A stretch of 64,000 bases of DNA from Hafnia alvei (GCF_034424155.1 NZ_CP139992.1:4604012-4668011); one strand, 5' to 3'. Shown: positions 42,887 to 54,056, counted from the first letter of the stretch. Made by a program: numbers and translations. Notes: generated from the sequence alone by a model not told the origin.

Positions 42887-44710
42887 TTAGTCTTCTTTAG
42901 GGCCACGAGCTGCGCGGCGACGGTCGTTTTCAGTCAGGTGACGTTTACGGATACGTACAGAAACCGGAGTCACTTCTACCAATTCGTCGTCATCGATGAA
43001 TTCCAGAGCCTGTTCCAGAGACATTTTAATCGCAGGAACCAGAGTCGTTGCTTCATCAGTACCAGACGCACGCATGTTGGTCAGTTTTTTACCGGTCAAG
43101 CAGTTAACGGTCAGGTCGTTAGAACGAGTATGAATACCGATGATCTGGCCTTCATAAACTTCTGCACCGTGACCCAAGAACAGCTTACCGCGATCCTGCA
43201 GACCGAACAGAGCAAACGCAACCGCTTTACCCTGACCGTTAGAGATCAGCACGCCGTTCTGACGCTGGCCGATTTCGCCTGGACGTACATCGTCGTAATG
43301 GCTGAAGGTGGAGTACAGCAGACCAGTACCAGAAGTCATAGTCATGAATTCGGTACGGAAGCCGATCAGGCCACGCGCAGGGATGATGTAATCCAAACGG
43401 ATACGACCCTTGCCATCTGGAACCATGTTTTTAACGTCGCCCTTGCGTTCACCCATGGCTTGCATGACTGAACCCTGGTGCTGCTCTTCGATATCCAGAG
43501 TTACGTTTTCAAACGGTTCTTGCATACGGCCATCAATCTTACGGTTGATAACCTTAGGACGAGATACTGCCAGCTCGAAACCTTCACGACGCATGTTTTC
43601 GATCAGAACCGACAGGTGAAGTTCACCACGGCCTGAAACGCGGAATGCGTCAGCATCTTCAGTTTCTTCAACGCGCAGAGCAACGTTGTGTACCAGTTCT
43701 TTCTGCAGACGCTCCAGGATCTGACGGGAGGTCACGTATTTACCTTCTTTACCGCAGAACGGAGAGGTGTTTACGCAGAAGTACATGGTTACAGTTGGTT
43801 CATCAACGCTCAGCGCAGGCAGAGCTTCAACATTACCCACTTCACAAATGGTGTCGGAAATGTTCAGTTCACCCAGACCGGTGATTGCGATGATGTCGCC
43901 AGCTTCAGCAACGTCAGCTTCGATACGCTCCAGACCCATGTGGGTCAGAACTTTACCGACTTTACCGTTACGAGTTTTGCCTTCGCTATCGATCAAAGTA
44001 ACCTGTTGGTTAGGTTTGATTTTACCGCGTTTGATACGGCCGATACCGATAACGCCAACGTAGTTGTTGTAGTCCAGCTGAGAAATTTGCATCTGGAAAG
44101 GTGCATCAGCTTCAACTTGTGGCGGAGATACATGGTCAACAATCGCTTGATACAGCGGAGTCATGTCGTCGGCCATATCGTTATGGTCCAGACCCGCGAT
44201 ACCGTTCAACGCAGATGCGTAAACGATTGGGAAGTCCAGCTGCTCGTCGGTTGCGTCCAAGTTAACGAACAGGTCGAATACCTGATCGACAACCCAGTCA
44301 GGACGTGCGCCCGGACGGTCAACTTTGTTGATAACCACAATTGGTTTCAGACCGTTAGCAAATGCTTTTTTGGTCACGAAACGGGTCTGCGGCATAGGGC
44401 CATCCATTGCGTCAACAACCAGCAGTACCGAGTCAACCATAGACATTACACGTTCAACTTCGCCACCGAAGTCAGCATGCCCCGGGGTATCCACGATGTT
44501 GATACGGTAGTCTTTCCAATTAATGGCGGTGTTTTTCGCGAGGATGGTAATCCCACGCTCTTTCTCCAAATCGTTGGAGTCCATTACGCGTTCAGTTGCT
44601 TCTTCACGTTCACCGAACGTGCCGGATTGTTGTAGCAACTTGTCAACCAGGGTAGTTTTCCCATGGTCAACGTGCGCAATAATGGCGATGTTACGCAGAT
44701 TTTCGATCAC
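42887..44710 (-). CDS. typA: Ribosome-associated GTPase TypA/BipA
   Basis: TypA (BipA) is an EF-G-like GTPase that binds ribosomes and aids 50S assembly, mainly in cold or stress. The 607-residue protein has the G1 loop [20 protein letters not shown], the switch motif [12 protein letters not shown]3 [15 protein letters not shown] and G4 [15 protein letters not shown]-like domains III and V and the BipA-specific C-terminal domain ([20 protein letters not shown]) follow. The start is GTG, giving [10 protein letters not shown] as in E. coli, with GAGG upstream. It is divergent from glnA, as in E. coli. Confidence 0.98.
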   Translation of the reverse strand: MIENLRNIAIIAHVDHGKTTLVDKLLQQSGTFGEREEATERVMDSNDLEKERGITILAKNTAINWKDYRINIVDTPGHADFGGEVERVMSMVDSVLLVVDAMDGPMPQTRFVTKKAFANGLKPIVVINKVDRPGARPDWVVDQVFDLFVNLDATDEQLDFPIVYASALNGIAGLDHNDMADDMTPLYQAIVDHVSPPQVEADAPFQMQISQLDYNNYVGVIGIGRIKRGKIKPNQQVTLIDSEGKTRNGKVGKVLTHMGLERIEADVAEAGDIIAITGLGELNISDTICEVGNVEALPALSVDEPTVTMYFCVNTSPFCGKEGKYVTSRQILERLQKELVHNVALRVEETEDADAFRVSGRGELHLSVLIENMRREGFELAVSRPKVINRKIDGRMQEPFENVTLDIEEQHQGSVMQAMGERKGDVKNMVPDGKGRIRLDYIIPARGLIGFRTEFMTMTSGTGLLYSTFSHYDDVRPGEIGQRQNGVLISNGQGKAVAFALFGLQDRGKLFLGHGAEVYEGQIIGIHTRSNDLTVNCLTGKKLTNMRASGTDEATTLVPAIKMSLEQALEFIDDDELVEVTPVSVRIRKRHLTENDRRRAARGPKED

Positions 44711-44860
44711 AGCTTTGCCTCAGGCATTAGAAATAGCGCGCTATTGTACACGTAATAAGCGAGGGACTAAACAAGATCACAAGCATCTCTTATAAACAAC
44801 CGTAAAAAGGTGAGTTTGTGATCCTATTCACGATGCCAAACGGCGCGGGAATGAACAATT

Positions 44861-44877
44861 TGCACTGGAATGGTGCA
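44861..44877. promoter_or_regulatory. NtrC-binding site 1 upstream of glnA
   Basis: TGCACTGGAATGGTGCA matches the NtrC consensus TGCACC-N5-GGTGCA with one change. It lies about 105 bases before the sigma-54 -24 element, the known enhancer arrangement of glnA in enterobacteria. Confidence 0.88.
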
Positions 44878-44892
44878 TATGAAATCTTACAC

Positions 44893-44909
44893 TGCACCAT
44901 TCTGGTGCG
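44893..44909. promoter_or_regulatory. NtrC-binding site 2 upstream of glnA
   Basis: TGCACCATTCTGGTGCG is a near-perfect NtrC site 32 bases from the centre of site 1, so NtrC dimers would bind on the same helix face. A weaker half site, TTCTGGTGCAT, follows at about 44917-44927. Confidence 0.88.
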
Positions 44910-44981
44910 GAATTCGATTCTGGTGCATAGTCTCCTATCACCAGATACGCCAATTATGCGCTTTCCGAGCGATTTGTAAAG

Positions 44982-45000
44982 TTGGCATGGTTTTAGCTTG
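44982..45000 (+). promoter_or_regulatory. Sigma-54 promoter glnAp2
   Basis: TTGGCATGGTTTTAGCTTG carries the TGGC (-24) and GC (-12) elements at sigma-54 spacing, 77 bases before the glnA start codon. It corresponds to the NtrC-activated glnAp2 promoter of E. coli. Confidence 0.85.
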
Positions 45001-45076
45001 TATAAATTTATGGTGAAAAAACCATTTATATATACAGATTCGTTCCACGACGACCTTAGGCAACCGGGAGTAGAGT

Positions 45077-46486
45077 ATGTCCGCTGAACACGTATTAACA
45101 ATGCTGAATGAGCATGAAGTCAAATTCGTAGACCTGCGTTTTACTGATACGAAAGGTAAAGAACAGCACGTTACGATCCCTGCTCATCAAGTCAATGCCG
45201 ACTTCTTTGAAGAAGGTAAAATGTTTGACGGCTCCTCTATCGGCGGCTGGAAAGGTATCAACGAATCCGACATGGTGCTGATGCCAGATGCAAGCACTGC
45301 GGTTCTGGATCCGTTCTTTGAAGAACCGACTCTGATTATCCGTTGCGACATTCTTGAGCCAGGCACCATGCAGGGCTATGACCGCGACCCGCGCTCCATC
45401 TCTAAACGTGCAGAAGATTACCTGCGCGCTTCAGGCATCGCAGACACCGTTCTGTTTGGGCCTGAACCAGAATTCTTCCTGTTCGATGACATTCGTTTCG
45501 GCAGCAGCATTCGTGGCTCCCACGTTGCCATTGACGATATCGAAGGCGCATGGAACTCCAGCACCAAATACGAAGGCGGCAACAAAGGCCATCGTCCAGC
45601 GGTGAAAGGCGGCTATTTCCCAGTTCCTCCTGTCGATTCTTCACAGGACATCCGCTCGACCATGTGTCTGACCATGGAAGACATGGGTTTAGTGGTTGAA
45701 GCTCATCACCATGAAGTTGCAACCGCCGGTCAGAACGAAGTGGCAACCCGCTTCAATACCATGACCAAAAAAGCTGACGAAATTCAGATTTACAAATACG
45801 TGGTTCACAACGTGGCTCACGCATTCGGCAAAACCGCGACCTTCATGCCAAAACCAATGTTTGGCGATAACGGTTCTGGTATGCACTGCCATATGTCCCT
45901 GTCTAAGAACGGAACTAACCTGTTCGCAGGCGACAAATACGCAGGCCTGTCTGAAATGGCGCTGTACTACATTGGCGGCGTAATCAAACATGCTAAAGCG
46001 ATCAACGCGCTGGCAAACCCAACCACCAACTCCTACAAGCGTTTGGTTCCAGGCTACGAAGCACCAGTTATGCTGGCTTACTCTGCCCGTAACCGTTCTG
46101 CCTCTATCCGTATTCCAGTGATCGCCAGCCCGAAAGGACGCCGTATTGAAGTTCGCTTCCCAGATCCAGCGGCTAACCCATACCTGTGCTTCGCGGCACT
46201 GCTGATGGCAGGCTTGGACGGTATTGTGAACAAAATCCATCCTGGCGATGCGATGGATAAAAACCTGTACGATCTGCCTCCAGAAGAAGCGAAAGAGATC
46301 CCAACCGTTGCGGGCTCTCTGGACGAAGCGCTGGCCTGTCTGGATGCTGACCGTGAATTCTTGACCCGCGGTGGCGTGTTCACCAATGACGCGATCGATG
46401 CTTACATCAAACTGCGTCAGGAAGAGATGGAACGTGTTCGCATGACGCCGCATCCTGTTGAGTTTGAACTGTACTACAGCGTCTAA
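45077..46486 (+). CDS. glnA: Glutamine synthetase GlnA (type I)
   Basis: GlnA joins ammonia to glutamate using ATP, the main route of nitrogen assimilation when ammonia is scarce. The 469-residue protein matches E. coli GlnA in length. Visible motifs are [18 protein letters not shown] (beta-grasp), [12 protein letters not shown] (metal-binding Glu), the ATP-site [20 protein letters not shown] and the adenylylated tyrosine in [13 protein letters not shown] (Tyr398, or 397 without Met). It is first in glnA-glnL-glnG. Control is by NtrC at sites 44861-44909 and a sigma-54 promoter. Confidence 0.99.
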   Translation: MSAEHVLTMLNEHEVKFVDLRFTDTKGKEQHVTIPAHQVNADFFEEGKMFDGSSIGGWKGINESDMVLMPDASTAVLDPFFEEPTLIIRCDILEPGTMQGYDRDPRSISKRAEDYLRASGIADTVLFGPEPEFFLFDDIRFGSSIRGSHVAIDDIEGAWNSSTKYEGGNKGHRPAVKGGYFPVPPVDSSQDIRSTMCLTMEDMGLVVEAHHHEVATAGQNEVATRFNTMTKKADEIQIYKYVVHNVAHAFGKTATFMPKPMFGDNGSGMHCHMSLSKNGTNLFAGDKYAGLSEMALYYIGGVIKHAKAINALANPTTNSYKRLVPGYEAPVMLAYSARNRSASIRIPVIASPKGRRIEVRFPDPAANPYLCFAALLMAGLDGIVNKIHPGDAMDKNLYDLPPEEAKEIPTVAGSLDEALACLDADREFLTRGGVFTNDAIDAYIKLRQEEMERVRMTPHPVEFELYYSV

Positions 46487-46588
46487 AACCGGCGTCTAAA
46501 ACACGCTCATGCGCTTGGCACGTCTTATGGCGTGCCGCAAAAAGATTCAAATTGGTTCGTCGATTTTTTGTTGCCGTGGAAACTTTAT

Positions 46589-46612
46589 ACCCATCTTCGG
46601 ATGGGTTTTTTT
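46589..46612 (+). terminator. Terminator between glnA and glnL
   Basis: ACCCATC-TTCG-GATGGGT followed by TTTTTT forms a classic rho-independent terminator after glnA. It should lower, not abolish, read-through into glnL-glnG, which also have their own promoter. Confidence 0.88.
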
Positions 46613-46715
46613 CTCCACTTTTTTTGAGCACCTAACTGATGGGCACCCGCGGAGAAATTTTTTACTCGCCAAATCCCACGGTTTTGAAAGCATGCTAAAG
46701 TGCATTTATCTTATT

Positions 46716-46732
46716 TGCACCAAAACAGTGCA
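46716..46732. promoter_or_regulatory. NtrC-binding site at the glnL promoter
   Basis: TGCACCAAAACAGTGCA is a good NtrC site just before glnL. In E. coli NtrC bound at glnLp represses the genes for NtrB and NtrC, limiting their level; the same feedback is expected here. Confidence 0.82.
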
Positions 46733-46744
46733 GGAGCCCGCAAT

Positions 46745-47821
46745 ATGGCCGACCAATCCATGACCGATGCGCAAACCGCACGTAAACAGCCTGATTCCGG
46801 GCAAATTCTCAATTCACTGATTACCTGCGTATTGTTGCTTGATCGCAATCTGGCGGTTCATTACGCCAATCCAGCCGCGCAACAGCTGTTGGCTCAAAGT
46901 TCTCGCAAGTTATTTGGCACCCCGCTCCCAGACTTATTAGGCTACTTCTCGCTGAATATTCGGCTGATGCACGATAGCCTGCACGCTGGACAGGGGTTTA
47001 CCGATAATGAAGTCACGCTGGTTATCGATGGTCATGCTCATATTATGGCGCTCACGGCACAACCCATGAGTGATGACTTTATCCTGTTGGAACTCTCTCC
47101 GATGGATAGCCAGCGCCGCCTCAGCCAAGAACAGCTACAGCATGCACAGCAGGTCGCCGCCCGCGATTTGGTGCGTGGATTAGCTCATGAGATTAAAAAC
47201 CCGCTTGGTGGATTACGCGGCGCTGCGCAGCTGTTAGCTAAAGCCTTGCCCGATCCCTCGCTGACCGAATACACCAAGGTCATCATCGAGCAGGCAGACC
47301 GTCTAAGAAATCTGGTCGATCGGCTGTTAGGCCCTCAGCGCCCCGGTCAACACGTCACACAAAGCATTCATCAGGTAGCAGAACGTGTTTGCCAGCTGGT
47401 TTCACTCGAATGCCCCGACAACGTCACGCTGGTTAGGGATTACGATCCGAGCCTGCCGGAGCTTGAGCACGATCCAGAACAAATTGAACAAGTACTGCTC
47501 AATATCACTCGCAATGCGCTTCAGGCACTAGGAAACGCGGGAGGTACGATTACGTTGCGCACTCGAACCGCATTTCAGCTCACACTGCATGGCGAGCGCT
47601 ATCGCTTAGCGGCGCGTATTGATATTGAAGATGATGGTCCGGGGATCCCCGCCCATCTGCACGATACCCTGTTTTATCCGATGGTCAGTGGCCGCGAAGG
47701 TGGCACCGGACTCGGCCTGTCGATTGCCAGAAATCTCATCGACCAACATCAGGGTAAAATTGAATTTAATAGCTGGCCGGGGCATACCGAATTTTCGGTT
47801 TATCTGCCTATTCGCAAGTAA
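46745..47821 (+). CDS. glnL: Nitrogen regulation sensor kinase GlnL (NtrB)
   Basis: NtrB phosphorylates NtrC when nitrogen is short and removes the phosphate when PII is bound. The 358-residue protein has an N-terminal PAS domain ([20 protein letters not shown] onward, about 24-120), the H box [20 protein letters not shown] with His148, and ATPase boxes [12 protein letters not shown] and [13 protein letters not shown], then [14 protein letters not shown]. It has no membrane segment, as expected. I chose the ATG at 46745, with AGGAG upstream. It lies 43 bases before glnG. Confidence 0.96.
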   Translation: MADQSMTDAQTARKQPDSGQILNSLITCVLLLDRNLAVHYANPAAQQLLAQSSRKLFGTPLPDLLGYFSLNIRLMHDSLHAGQGFTDNEVTLVIDGHAHIMALTAQPMSDDFILLELSPMDSQRRLSQEQLQHAQQVAARDLVRGLAHEIKNPLGGLRGAAQLLAKALPDPSLTEYTKVIIEQADRLRNLVDRLLGPQRPGQHVTQSIHQVAERVCQLVSLECPDNVTLVRDYDPSLPELEHDPEQIEQVLLNITRNALQALGNAGGTITLRTRTAFQLTLHGERYRLAARIDIEDDGPGIPAHLHDTLFYPMVSGREGGTGLGLSIARNLIDQHQGKIEFNSWPGHTEFSVYLPIRK

Positions 47822-47864
47822 TTTACAACATTTACTAAGCGGCCTTCCGTAAACAGAGGTGATT

Positions 47865-49286
47865 ATGACAACGCAACAGGGAATCGTCTGGATCGTTGAT
47901 GATGACAGTTCCATCCGCTGGGTGCTGGAACGTGCACTGACCGGCGCGGGTTTGCGCTGCGTCACGTTTGAGAACGGAAACGAGGTGCTGAGTGCTTTAG
48001 CCAGCCAAACGCCGGACGTTTTGTTATCCGATATCCGCATGCCCGGCATGGATGGTTTAGCGTTACTTAAGCAGATAAAACAGCGCCACCCCATGCTTCC
48101 GGTCATCATAATGACAGCGCATTCAGACTTAGATGCCGCGGTGAGCGCCTATCAGCAAGGTGCCTTTGATTACTTGCCTAAGCCTTTCGATATTGATGAA
48201 GCGGTCGCCCTTGTAGAGCGGGCGATCAGCCACTATCAGGAACAGCAGCATCCAGCGCGCAGCGAACCCATTAACGATCCTGCGGCAGATATCATCGGTG
48301 AAGCACCGGCGATGCAGGATGTTTTTCGCATTATTGGCCGACTTTCGCGTTCTTCAATCAGCGTATTGATTAACGGTGAATCCGGTACGGGTAAAGAGCT
48401 AGTCGCGCACGCGCTACATCGCCACAGCCCACGAGGCAAAGCGCCGTTTATTGCGCTGAATATGGCCGCCATCCCTAAAGACCTCATTGAGTCAGAGCTG
48501 TTTGGTCACGAAAAAGGAGCCTTTACCGGCGCTAATCAAATTCGTCAGGGCCGTTTTGAACAGGCAGACGGCGGCACGCTGTTTCTGGATGAAATCGGTG
48601 ATATGCCACTCGATGTGCAAACACGCTTGCTGCGCGTGTTAGCCGACGGTCAGTTTTATCGCGTTGGCGGATATGCTCCCGTCAAAGTCGATGTACGTAT
48701 TATTGCCGCAACGCATCAAAACCTTGAACAACGGGTGCAGGAAGGAAAATTCCGTGAGGATTTATTCCACCGCCTTAACGTTATTCGCGTGCATTTGCCT
48801 CCGTTGCGCGAACGTCGTGAAGATATCCCTCGCCTCGCGCGTTACTTTTTGAAAGTGGCCGCCACCGAATTAGGCGTTGAAGCAAAAATTCTTCACCCTG
48901 ATACCGAGTTGGCGCTCACTCGTCTTCCGTGGCCAGGCAACGTGCGTCAGCTAGAAAACACCTGCCGCTGGCTTACCGTTATGGCCGCCGGGCAGGAGTT
49001 GCTGGTTCAAGATTTGCCAAGCGAACTGTTTGAAACCAGCGTACCGGAATCCACCAGCGGAACCGCCTCGCCCGATCATTGGTCTGCGCTTTTGGCTCAG
49101 TGGGCAGAGCATGCCTTGCGATCTGGGCATCAGGATCTGTTGTCTGAGGCACAGCCAGAAATGGAGCGTATTCTGCTGACGACCGCGCTGCGCCATACTC
49201 ATGGCCATAAGCAAGAGGCCGCGCGGCTGCTCGGTTGGGGGCGCAATACCCTGACACGTAAGCTAAAAGAGTTGGGAATGGAGTGA
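47865..49286 (+). CDS. glnG: Nitrogen regulation response regulator GlnG (NtrC)
   Basis: NtrC activates sigma-54 promoters of nitrogen genes after phosphorylation by NtrB. The 473-residue protein has a receiver domain with the phospho-acceptor Asp56 in [13 protein letters not shown], an AAA+ domain with Walker [17 protein letters not shown], the GAFTGA loop and Walker [15 protein letters not shown], and a C-terminal Fis-type helix-turn-helix ([20 protein letters not shown]). The ATG at 47865 follows AGAGGT. Targets in this window are the sites upstream of glnA and glnL. Confidence 0.98.
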   Translation: MTTQQGIVWIVDDDSSIRWVLERALTGAGLRCVTFENGNEVLSALASQTPDVLLSDIRMPGMDGLALLKQIKQRHPMLPVIIMTAHSDLDAAVSAYQQGAFDYLPKPFDIDEAVALVERAISHYQEQQHPARSEPINDPAADIIGEAPAMQDVFRIIGRLSRSSISVLINGESGTGKELVAHALHRHSPRGKAPFIALNMAAIPKDLIESELFGHEKGAFTGANQIRQGRFEQADGGTLFLDEIGDMPLDVQTRLLRVLADGQFYRVGGYAPVKVDVRIIAATHQNLEQRVQEGKFREDLFHRLNVIRVHLPPLRERREDIPRLARYFLKVAATELGVEAKILHPDTELALTRLPWPGNVRQLENTCRWLTVMAAGQELLVQDLPSELFETSVPESTSGTASPDHWSALLAQWAEHALRSGHQDLLSEAQPEMERILLTTALRHTHGHKQEAARLLGWGRNTLTRKLKELGME

Positions 49287-49430
49287 TCATTAGCCGATCA
49301 TCAGTGGTTTGTTAATATGTTGTATCTGGTTAATAAAAATACAATCTGGCGCACAAAAAAACGGCTATGCCGATCTTTTACTGCACACCGCAGATCGGTA
49401 TGATCATCGGCACAGTTTTTGGAGGTTATG

Positions 49431-49553
49431 ATGATCGATTCGATACTGAGCTTGATCTCGCAGGGTGCTGAGCTCGCCACCGCCGCCGGACACTCATCGC
49501 AGACAGCATTTGCCGCCGTGCTATGTGCCGCGCTGCTGAGTTTTTTGGGTTAA
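49431..49553 (+). CDS. yshB: Small membrane protein YshB
   Basis: This 40-residue product matches the small inner-membrane protein YshB, which lies just after glnG in E. coli. Its shared features are ISQGAELATAAGHSSQTAFA and the hydrophobic AAVLCAALLSFLG end, compared with QTAVAAVLCAAM in E. coli. GGAGG lies 5 bases before the ATG at 49431; an ATG one codon earlier is too close to it. A hairpin region lies between glnG and yshB, and a strong terminator follows. Its molecular role is not established. Confidence 0.85.
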   Translation: MIDSILSLISQGAELATAAGHSSQTAFAAVLCAALLSFLG

Positions 49554-49581
49554 CCATTTCACTCTCCCCCTCCCATGAGAA

Positions 49582-49612
49582 AGGGCGTTGTTCTAGCAAC
49601 GCCCTTTTTTGT
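49582..49612 (+). terminator. Strong rho-independent terminator after yshB
   Basis: GGGCGTTG-TTCTAG-CAACGCCC followed by TTTTTT is a textbook terminator 30 bases after yshB. It probably closes the glnA-glnL-glnG-yshB transcription unit. Confidence 0.92.
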
Positions 49613-49742
49613 TGGTTGAATCCTTAAAACTCATCGTGATTAAGACTCAATTCAGAACCCTGTTTGCATCTTTCGCTGTTATGCTGAAATGAAAGAGCCT
49701 GAATTATCAGCCAATCCTGACGCCTATCTCCTAGGAGTAAAC

Positions 49743-50723
49743 ATGAAACCTGCCATCGTTCTCTATAAAACGCTACCCGCTGACCTGCGCCAAAAGCTCG
49801 ATGAACACTTCAGCGTGACCGCCTTTGATGAGCTTTCTCATCAAACCTTCCCTGCATTTTTACAGGCGTTAAAAAACGCAGAAGGATTAATCGGTTCTGG
49901 CGGGCGTATTGACGCTGACCTACTGGCACAAGCGCCTAAGCTTCGAGCCGCTTCAACCATTTCAGTCGGCTACGATAATTTTGACGTCGACGAGATGACT
50001 CGACGTAATATCTTGCTGATGCATACACCCACCGTGTTAACAGAAACCGTCGCGGATACGTTAATGGGGCTGATGCTGGCCACTGCGCGTCGCATTCCAG
50101 AATTAGATGCATGGATCCGTGACGGACACTGGAATGATAGCCTTGGGGCCGATCATTACGGAACAGACGTTCACCACAAAACCGTGGGTATTCTTGGCAT
50201 GGGGCGCATTGGTATGGCGCTGGCGCAGCGCGCTCACTTTGGTTTTGGCATGAAAGTGCTTTATAACACCCGCACGCCAAACCCAGAGGCGAATCAAAAA
50301 TATCAGGCACAGCATTGCGATTTAGATACGCTGTTGGCCCAATCTGATTTTGTTTGTATCACGCTACCGCTGACGTCACAAACGCACCATATGATTGGGC
50401 GCGCGCAGCTAGACAAAATGAAAAAAAGCGCCATTTTAATCAATGCAGGTCGCGGGCCTGTTATTGATGAAGATGCCTTGGTCGAGGCATTGAAAGACTG
50501 CACCATTCTCGCGGCGGGCTTAGATGTGTTTGAGCGTGAACCGCTGCCTCATGATTCAGAGCTGATGAAACTCAAAAATGTGGTTTTAGCGCCGCATATT
50601 GGCTCAGCCACTCATGAAACCCGCTACGGTATGGCGGCGTGCGCCGTCGATAATCTGATTGCTGCATTAAACGGTACGGTGAAGGAAAACTGCGTCAACC
50701 CTCAAATTGCGGTCAAAAACTAG
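49743..50723 (+). CDS. ghrB: Glyoxylate/hydroxypyruvate/2-ketogluconate reductase GhrB
   Basis: GhrB reduces glyoxylate, hydroxypyruvate and 2-ketogluconate with NADPH. The 326-residue D-2-hydroxyacid dehydrogenase has the substrate loop [12 protein letters not shown], the nucleotide-binding [16 protein letters not shown], and catalytic residues in [12 protein letters not shown] (Arg), DVFEREPL (Glu) and [14 protein letters not shown] (His). It matches E. coli GhrB in length and most motifs. The ATG at 49743 has AGGAG upstream. A related enzyme, KguD, lies at 57337-58311. It has its own gene unit between yshB and inaA. Confidence 0.9.
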   Translation: MKPAIVLYKTLPADLRQKLDEHFSVTAFDELSHQTFPAFLQALKNAEGLIGSGGRIDADLLAQAPKLRAASTISVGYDNFDVDEMTRRNILLMHTPTVLTETVADTLMGLMLATARRIPELDAWIRDGHWNDSLGADHYGTDVHHKTVGILGMGRIGMALAQRAHFGFGMKVLYNTRTPNPEANQKYQAQHCDLDTLLAQSDFVCITLPLTSQTHHMIGRAQLDKMKKSAILINAGRGPVIDEDALVEALKDCTILAAGLDVFEREPLPHDSELMKLKNVVLAPHIGSATHETRYGMAACAVDNLIAALNGTVKENCVNPQIAVKN

Positions 50724-50738
50724 ACGCATAAATCACCG

Positions 50739-50760
50739 ATGGGCAGGATAGTCTGCCCAT
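50739..50760. terminator. Hairpin between ghrB and inaA
   Basis: ATGGGCAG-GATAGT-CTGCCCAT forms an 8-bp stem between these converging genes. The outer TCACC and GGTGA bases can extend it. Only a short T stretch follows. Confidence 0.55.
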
Positions 50761-50795
50761 ATTTCAGTGGTGAATAGGGGGCGTTAAAGAATACG

Positions 50796-51446
50796 TTATA
50801 AAGAATAGTAGTGCTCTTTTACACGCAGCCAATCTTCAGTAGGGATCGGCTCTAAGTATTTCTCTAACTGTTTAAAATCATGCTGTACCGCTTTTTCTCT
50901 CACCCAACGGCGGCGACTCTTTTCAAGATCCAAAAATCCAGCCTCAACGTCCCCATGACTTTTCACATAGATATGCCGAACATAGCAGCAACCGTGCTGC
51001 CGATTTACGCTATGCATTTTTTTAAAGGCAACGGCAATCTGCTTGAGAAGTTCATTCATCACCTCAGGCTCACAGGCTTGATTCTGTTTCTGCGTATACC
51101 AATCACCAATACAAACAAAGTCCTTCATGTCTTCCGTTACAAGTAGGGCACGCCACTCGCCATTAATTTGCAGCGCTTTACCGTATACGATTTTGGGGAC
51201 AATCACGCCTGCCGCAGAGAGTTCGTTGATCACCTGAATTTCGCGCACAATGGTTGGACGCCCAAATGGATAACGAAGAGAGTGGAATAGGTGCATCACC
51301 TGACGTTTTACATAAAGCGTTTTGCCATCACGTTCAATGCGCTGAACGCCGCTCATGCCTTTGCGGCGCTCATTAGGCTCTTCAACCCAATCGCCTTCTG
51401 TATCCCACCAACGCTGAAACTCTTCTAATTCTGCTCTCGATGCCAT
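50796..51446 (-). CDS. inaA: InaA family kinase-like protein
   Basis: InaA is a stress-linked cytoplasmic protein of the lipopolysaccharide-kinase-like family; its substrate is not known. The 216-residue product matches E. coli InaA in length and sequence, with EGDWVEEPNERRKGMSGVQR, HLFHSLRYPFGRPTIVREIQ, the kinase-like KKMHSVNRQHGCCYVRHIYV and FLDLEKSRRRWVREKAVQHD. The ATG at 51446 has GAGGGG upstream; an earlier start at 51524 lacks one. E. coli inaA answers to SoxS, MarA and Rob; I did not identify a marbox here. It is divergent from yidE. Confidence 0.92.
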   Translation of the reverse strand: MASRAELEEFQRWWDTEGDWVEEPNERRKGMSGVQRIERDGKTLYVKRQVMHLFHSLRYPFGRPTIVREIQVINELSAAGVIVPKIVYGKALQINGEWRALLVTEDMKDFVCIGDWYTQKQNQACEPEVMNELLKQIAVAFKKMHSVNRQHGCCYVRHIYVKSHGDVEAGFLDLEKSRRRWVREKAVQHDFKQLEKYLEPIPTEDWLRVKEHYYSL

Positions 51447-51546
51447 ATCAACCCCTCGTGTAAAAATCCATTCACGCAGACCGTTATTGCTTAGTTTTAA
51501 ATCAAACGAAAAAAATACACACATAGAGAAATAATAACCACTAAAA

Positions 51547-51750
51547 CTAGTAGTAAGTTATCTTAAAGAGCTCATTGGGCACAAAGCGTACTTCTGCATA
51601 TCGCCAGAAAACGTCAAACACATCATCACGATGACTTGAATGGTCGACAAAACATCCAATACGCAAACGTAATAGGTGAATCGTTTCATAATGACTACGG
51701 TTATGTGGCTTACCCCACAGATGTGCGATGCTGCTTTTGCGAGAATCCAC
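51547..51750 (-). other. Doubtful 67-codon open frame between inaA and yidE
   Basis: This frame starts with GTG, has ordinary codon use and could encode a basic, soluble 67-residue product containing HLWGKPHNRSHYETIHLLRL and FWRYAEVRFVPNELF. I see no ribosome site and recognise no family. It may be the decayed end of an older gene or noise. Confidence 0.25.
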
Positions 51751-51842
51751 AATAATTGTAAGCAGCTAGACGTTAACCATTGATCAACGGCGAGCGAGTT
51801 CGATGCCGCCTTTTATTAGCAGTAGAATCAAGGATGTGTACG

Positions 51843-53501
51843 ATGAGCGATATCGCCCTTACGGTTAGTCTGCTGGCGCTCGTTGCCGTGCTGGGATTGT
51901 GGATCGGCAATTGGCGCATTTATGGTGTTGGCTTAGGCATCGGGGGCGTGCTTTTTGGCGGAATTATCGTCGGCCATTTTGCTCAGACGTACGCACTCGA
52001 CCTCAACGGCGATATGCTGCACTTCATCCAAGAATTCGGCCTGATTTTATTCGTGTATACCATCGGGATTCAGGTCGGCCCCGGCTTCTTCTCCTCGCTA
52101 CGCGTTTCGGGACTCAGGCTTAACGGCTTCGCCGTTCTGATGGTGGTGCTGAGCGGCGTCGTGACGGCGCTGATCCACAAACTGTTTGGTGTTCCTCTTC
52201 CCGTGATACTAGGCGTATTTTCAGGTGCAGTGACCAATACCCCCGCGCTTGGAGCCGGACAGCAAATTCTGACCGATTTAGGCTCCGACCCTGCGCTAGT
52301 CGATAAGATGGGCATGGGCTATGCCATGGCCTACCCGTTTGGGATATGTGGCATTTTGCTGGTGATGTGGCTGCTACGCTTGATATTTCGTATCAGCGTG
52401 GATGCTGAAGCCAGAGATTTTGACGCTAAAAATGGCTTGAAGCATGAGCTACTGCAAACCATGAATATCTCGGTGCGTAACCCCAATCTGGCGGGAATGC
52501 CGATTCATAGCATCCCTATTATCAATAGTGATGAAATCGTCTGTTCACGCTTAAAACGTGGCGAACATCTGATGGTGCCGCTGCCCGATACGGTGCTGGA
52601 GTTAGGCGATCTTATCCATCTGGTTGGGCAAAAACAGGATTTAGAAAACGCGCGTTTAGTCATTGGCGATCAGGTCGATACATCACTGTCTACACGCGGT
52701 ACAGCGCTTCAAGTGAGTCGCGTAGTGGTGACGAACGAGAAGGTGTTAGGTAAAAAAATTCGCGATCTGAATTTAAAACAGAAATACGACGTGGTGATCT
52801 CTCGCCTTAATCGCTCTGGTGTTGAGCTGGTCGCAAGTAGCAATGCAAGCCTACAGTTTGGCGATATTTTGAATCTGGTGGGAAGACCCGAATCTATCGA
52901 TCGCGTGGCAGATATCGTCGGCAACGCCCAGCAGAAACTGCAACAGGTTCAAATGCTGCCGGTGTTTATCGGCATTGGGCTCGGCGTTTTACTCGGATCC
53001 ATTCCCCTTTTCATTCCCGGATTCCCTGCCGCATTGAAATTAGGTTTGGCGGGTGGCCCGCTAGTGGTCGCGTTGATCTTAGGGCGTATCGGCAGTATTG
53101 GTAAGCTGTATTGGTTTATGCCACCTAGCGCCAACCTTGCCCTGCGCGAACTCGGCATCGTACTGTTTTTATCCGTGGTCGGTCTGAAGTCTGGTGGCAA
53201 TTTCGTTGATACATTGCTTAATGGCGATGGTTTGTCGTGGATTGGCTATGGAATATTAATTACCGCAATTCCACTGCTTACAGCGGGGATCCTCGCTCGC
53301 GCGATGGCGAAAATGAACTATCTAACCATCTGCGGCATGCTGGCTGGCTCGATGACCGATCCTCCAGCGTTGGCCTTCGCCAACGGGCTACATCCTACTA
53401 GCGGTGCAGCAGCGCTCTCGTATGCGACGGTTTATCCACTCGCGATGTTCTTAAGGATTATGTCGCCACAGTTGTTGGCGGTGATTTTTTGGGCCATGTA
53501 G
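51843..53501 (+). CDS. yidE: Putative transporter YidE (AspT/YidE/YbjL family)
   Basis: YidE is an inner-membrane transporter of the aspartate-alanine antiporter family; its substrate is not known. The 552-residue protein has two repeated membrane blocks (about 1-180 and 375-552), including [20 protein letters not shown] and its echo [20 protein letters not shown]. Between them are two RCK_C (TrkA-C) domains (about 200-365). It is nearly the same length as E. coli YidE (553). The ATG at 51843 follows AAGGA; an in-frame start at 51780 has no such site. Confidence 0.93.
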   Translation: MSDIALTVSLLALVAVLGLWIGNWRIYGVGLGIGGVLFGGIIVGHFAQTYALDLNGDMLHFIQEFGLILFVYTIGIQVGPGFFSSLRVSGLRLNGFAVLMVVLSGVVTALIHKLFGVPLPVILGVFSGAVTNTPALGAGQQILTDLGSDPALVDKMGMGYAMAYPFGICGILLVMWLLRLIFRISVDAEARDFDAKNGLKHELLQTMNISVRNPNLAGMPIHSIPIINSDEIVCSRLKRGEHLMVPLPDTVLELGDLIHLVGQKQDLENARLVIGDQVDTSLSTRGTALQVSRVVVTNEKVLGKKIRDLNLKQKYDVVISRLNRSGVELVASSNASLQFGDILNLVGRPESIDRVADIVGNAQQKLQQVQMLPVFIGIGLGVLLGSIPLFIPGFPAALKLGLAGGPLVVALILGRIGSIGKLYWFMPPSANLALRELGIVLFLSVVGLKSGGNFVDTLLNGDGLSWIGYGILITAIPLLTAGILARAMAKMNYLTICGMLAGSMTDPPALAFANGLHPTSGAAALSYATVYPLAMFLRIMSPQLLAVIFWAM

Positions 53502-53524
53502 GGGCGGGGATTTTATGGAGTAGT

Positions 53525-54056
53525 GTAAGGTTTCGAACGCCGAGTATGTCTGTACTGAAGCTCATACAAGACAATCTCAATATTACAGATATACGTAAGG
53601 TTTCGAACGCCTGTGAGCATTTGCATTTCTATGAAGCCGTTGGCGTAGGCGTCCGATGAGAGTCCCGTTGCGCCGGGACTCTCAACTCGCGCGCTTTTGA
53701 CCGAGCCGTTTGGCCGACCGGTCTCGGAGCGCACGTCCTGTGCGCCCTCAACCTGCCACCAGCATCCCTGCTGGCGGCTCTAAAATGCATTCCATCTAAC
53801 ACGGAAAAGACAAAAAATACTTTGTCTGTCTTCTTATCTTCTTATTTGTGTAAGTCTTGGTTGGGAGAGCCGGCACGACAGGGATGTCGTGACGGAGTTT
53901 GGGGCGCCCTGGATGGGCGATACCAAACTGGAGCGAAGATGGCGTCTCGGATAAAGGCGCGCGGGTGTTGGGTGCGCGCGCTGGCGCACCCGACTCGAAC
54001 GCCTTCGACGAAAGCTATATGTAAATACCGCAACGGATAGGCGGTCGAAACCTTAC
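53525..54056. mobile_element. Hairpin-rich MITE-like element with terminal inverted repeats
   Basis: The left end GTAAGGTTTCGAACGCC (53525-53541, repeated exactly at 53595-53611) is matched by its reverse complement with one change, GGCGGTCGAAACCTTAC, at 54040-54056. Inside are several strong hairpins: 53657-53684 (TGAGAGTCCCG stem), 53755-53778, 53874-53891 (CACGACA-GGGA-TGTCGTG) and 53970-53991 (GGGTGCGC/GCGCACCC). No transposase or other gene is seen. This is the layout of a non-autonomous element or a large structured repeat. It fills the gap between yidE and the kgu operon. Confidence 0.7.

Noticed and set aside
43688-44635. 315-codon open frame antisense to typA
   Set aside because: It lies wholly inside typA, a certain gene, and its Val/Phe/Asn-rich product is typical of an antisense shadow.
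45689-46453. 254-codon open frame antisense to glnA
   Set aside because: glnA is certain in the other strand; the frame is a codon-bias shadow with no ribosome site or known product.
53822-54040. 72-codon and 115-codon open frames inside the hairpin-rich element
   Set aside because: They run through the hairpins and repeats, overlap on both strands, and have no ribosome sites or known products.
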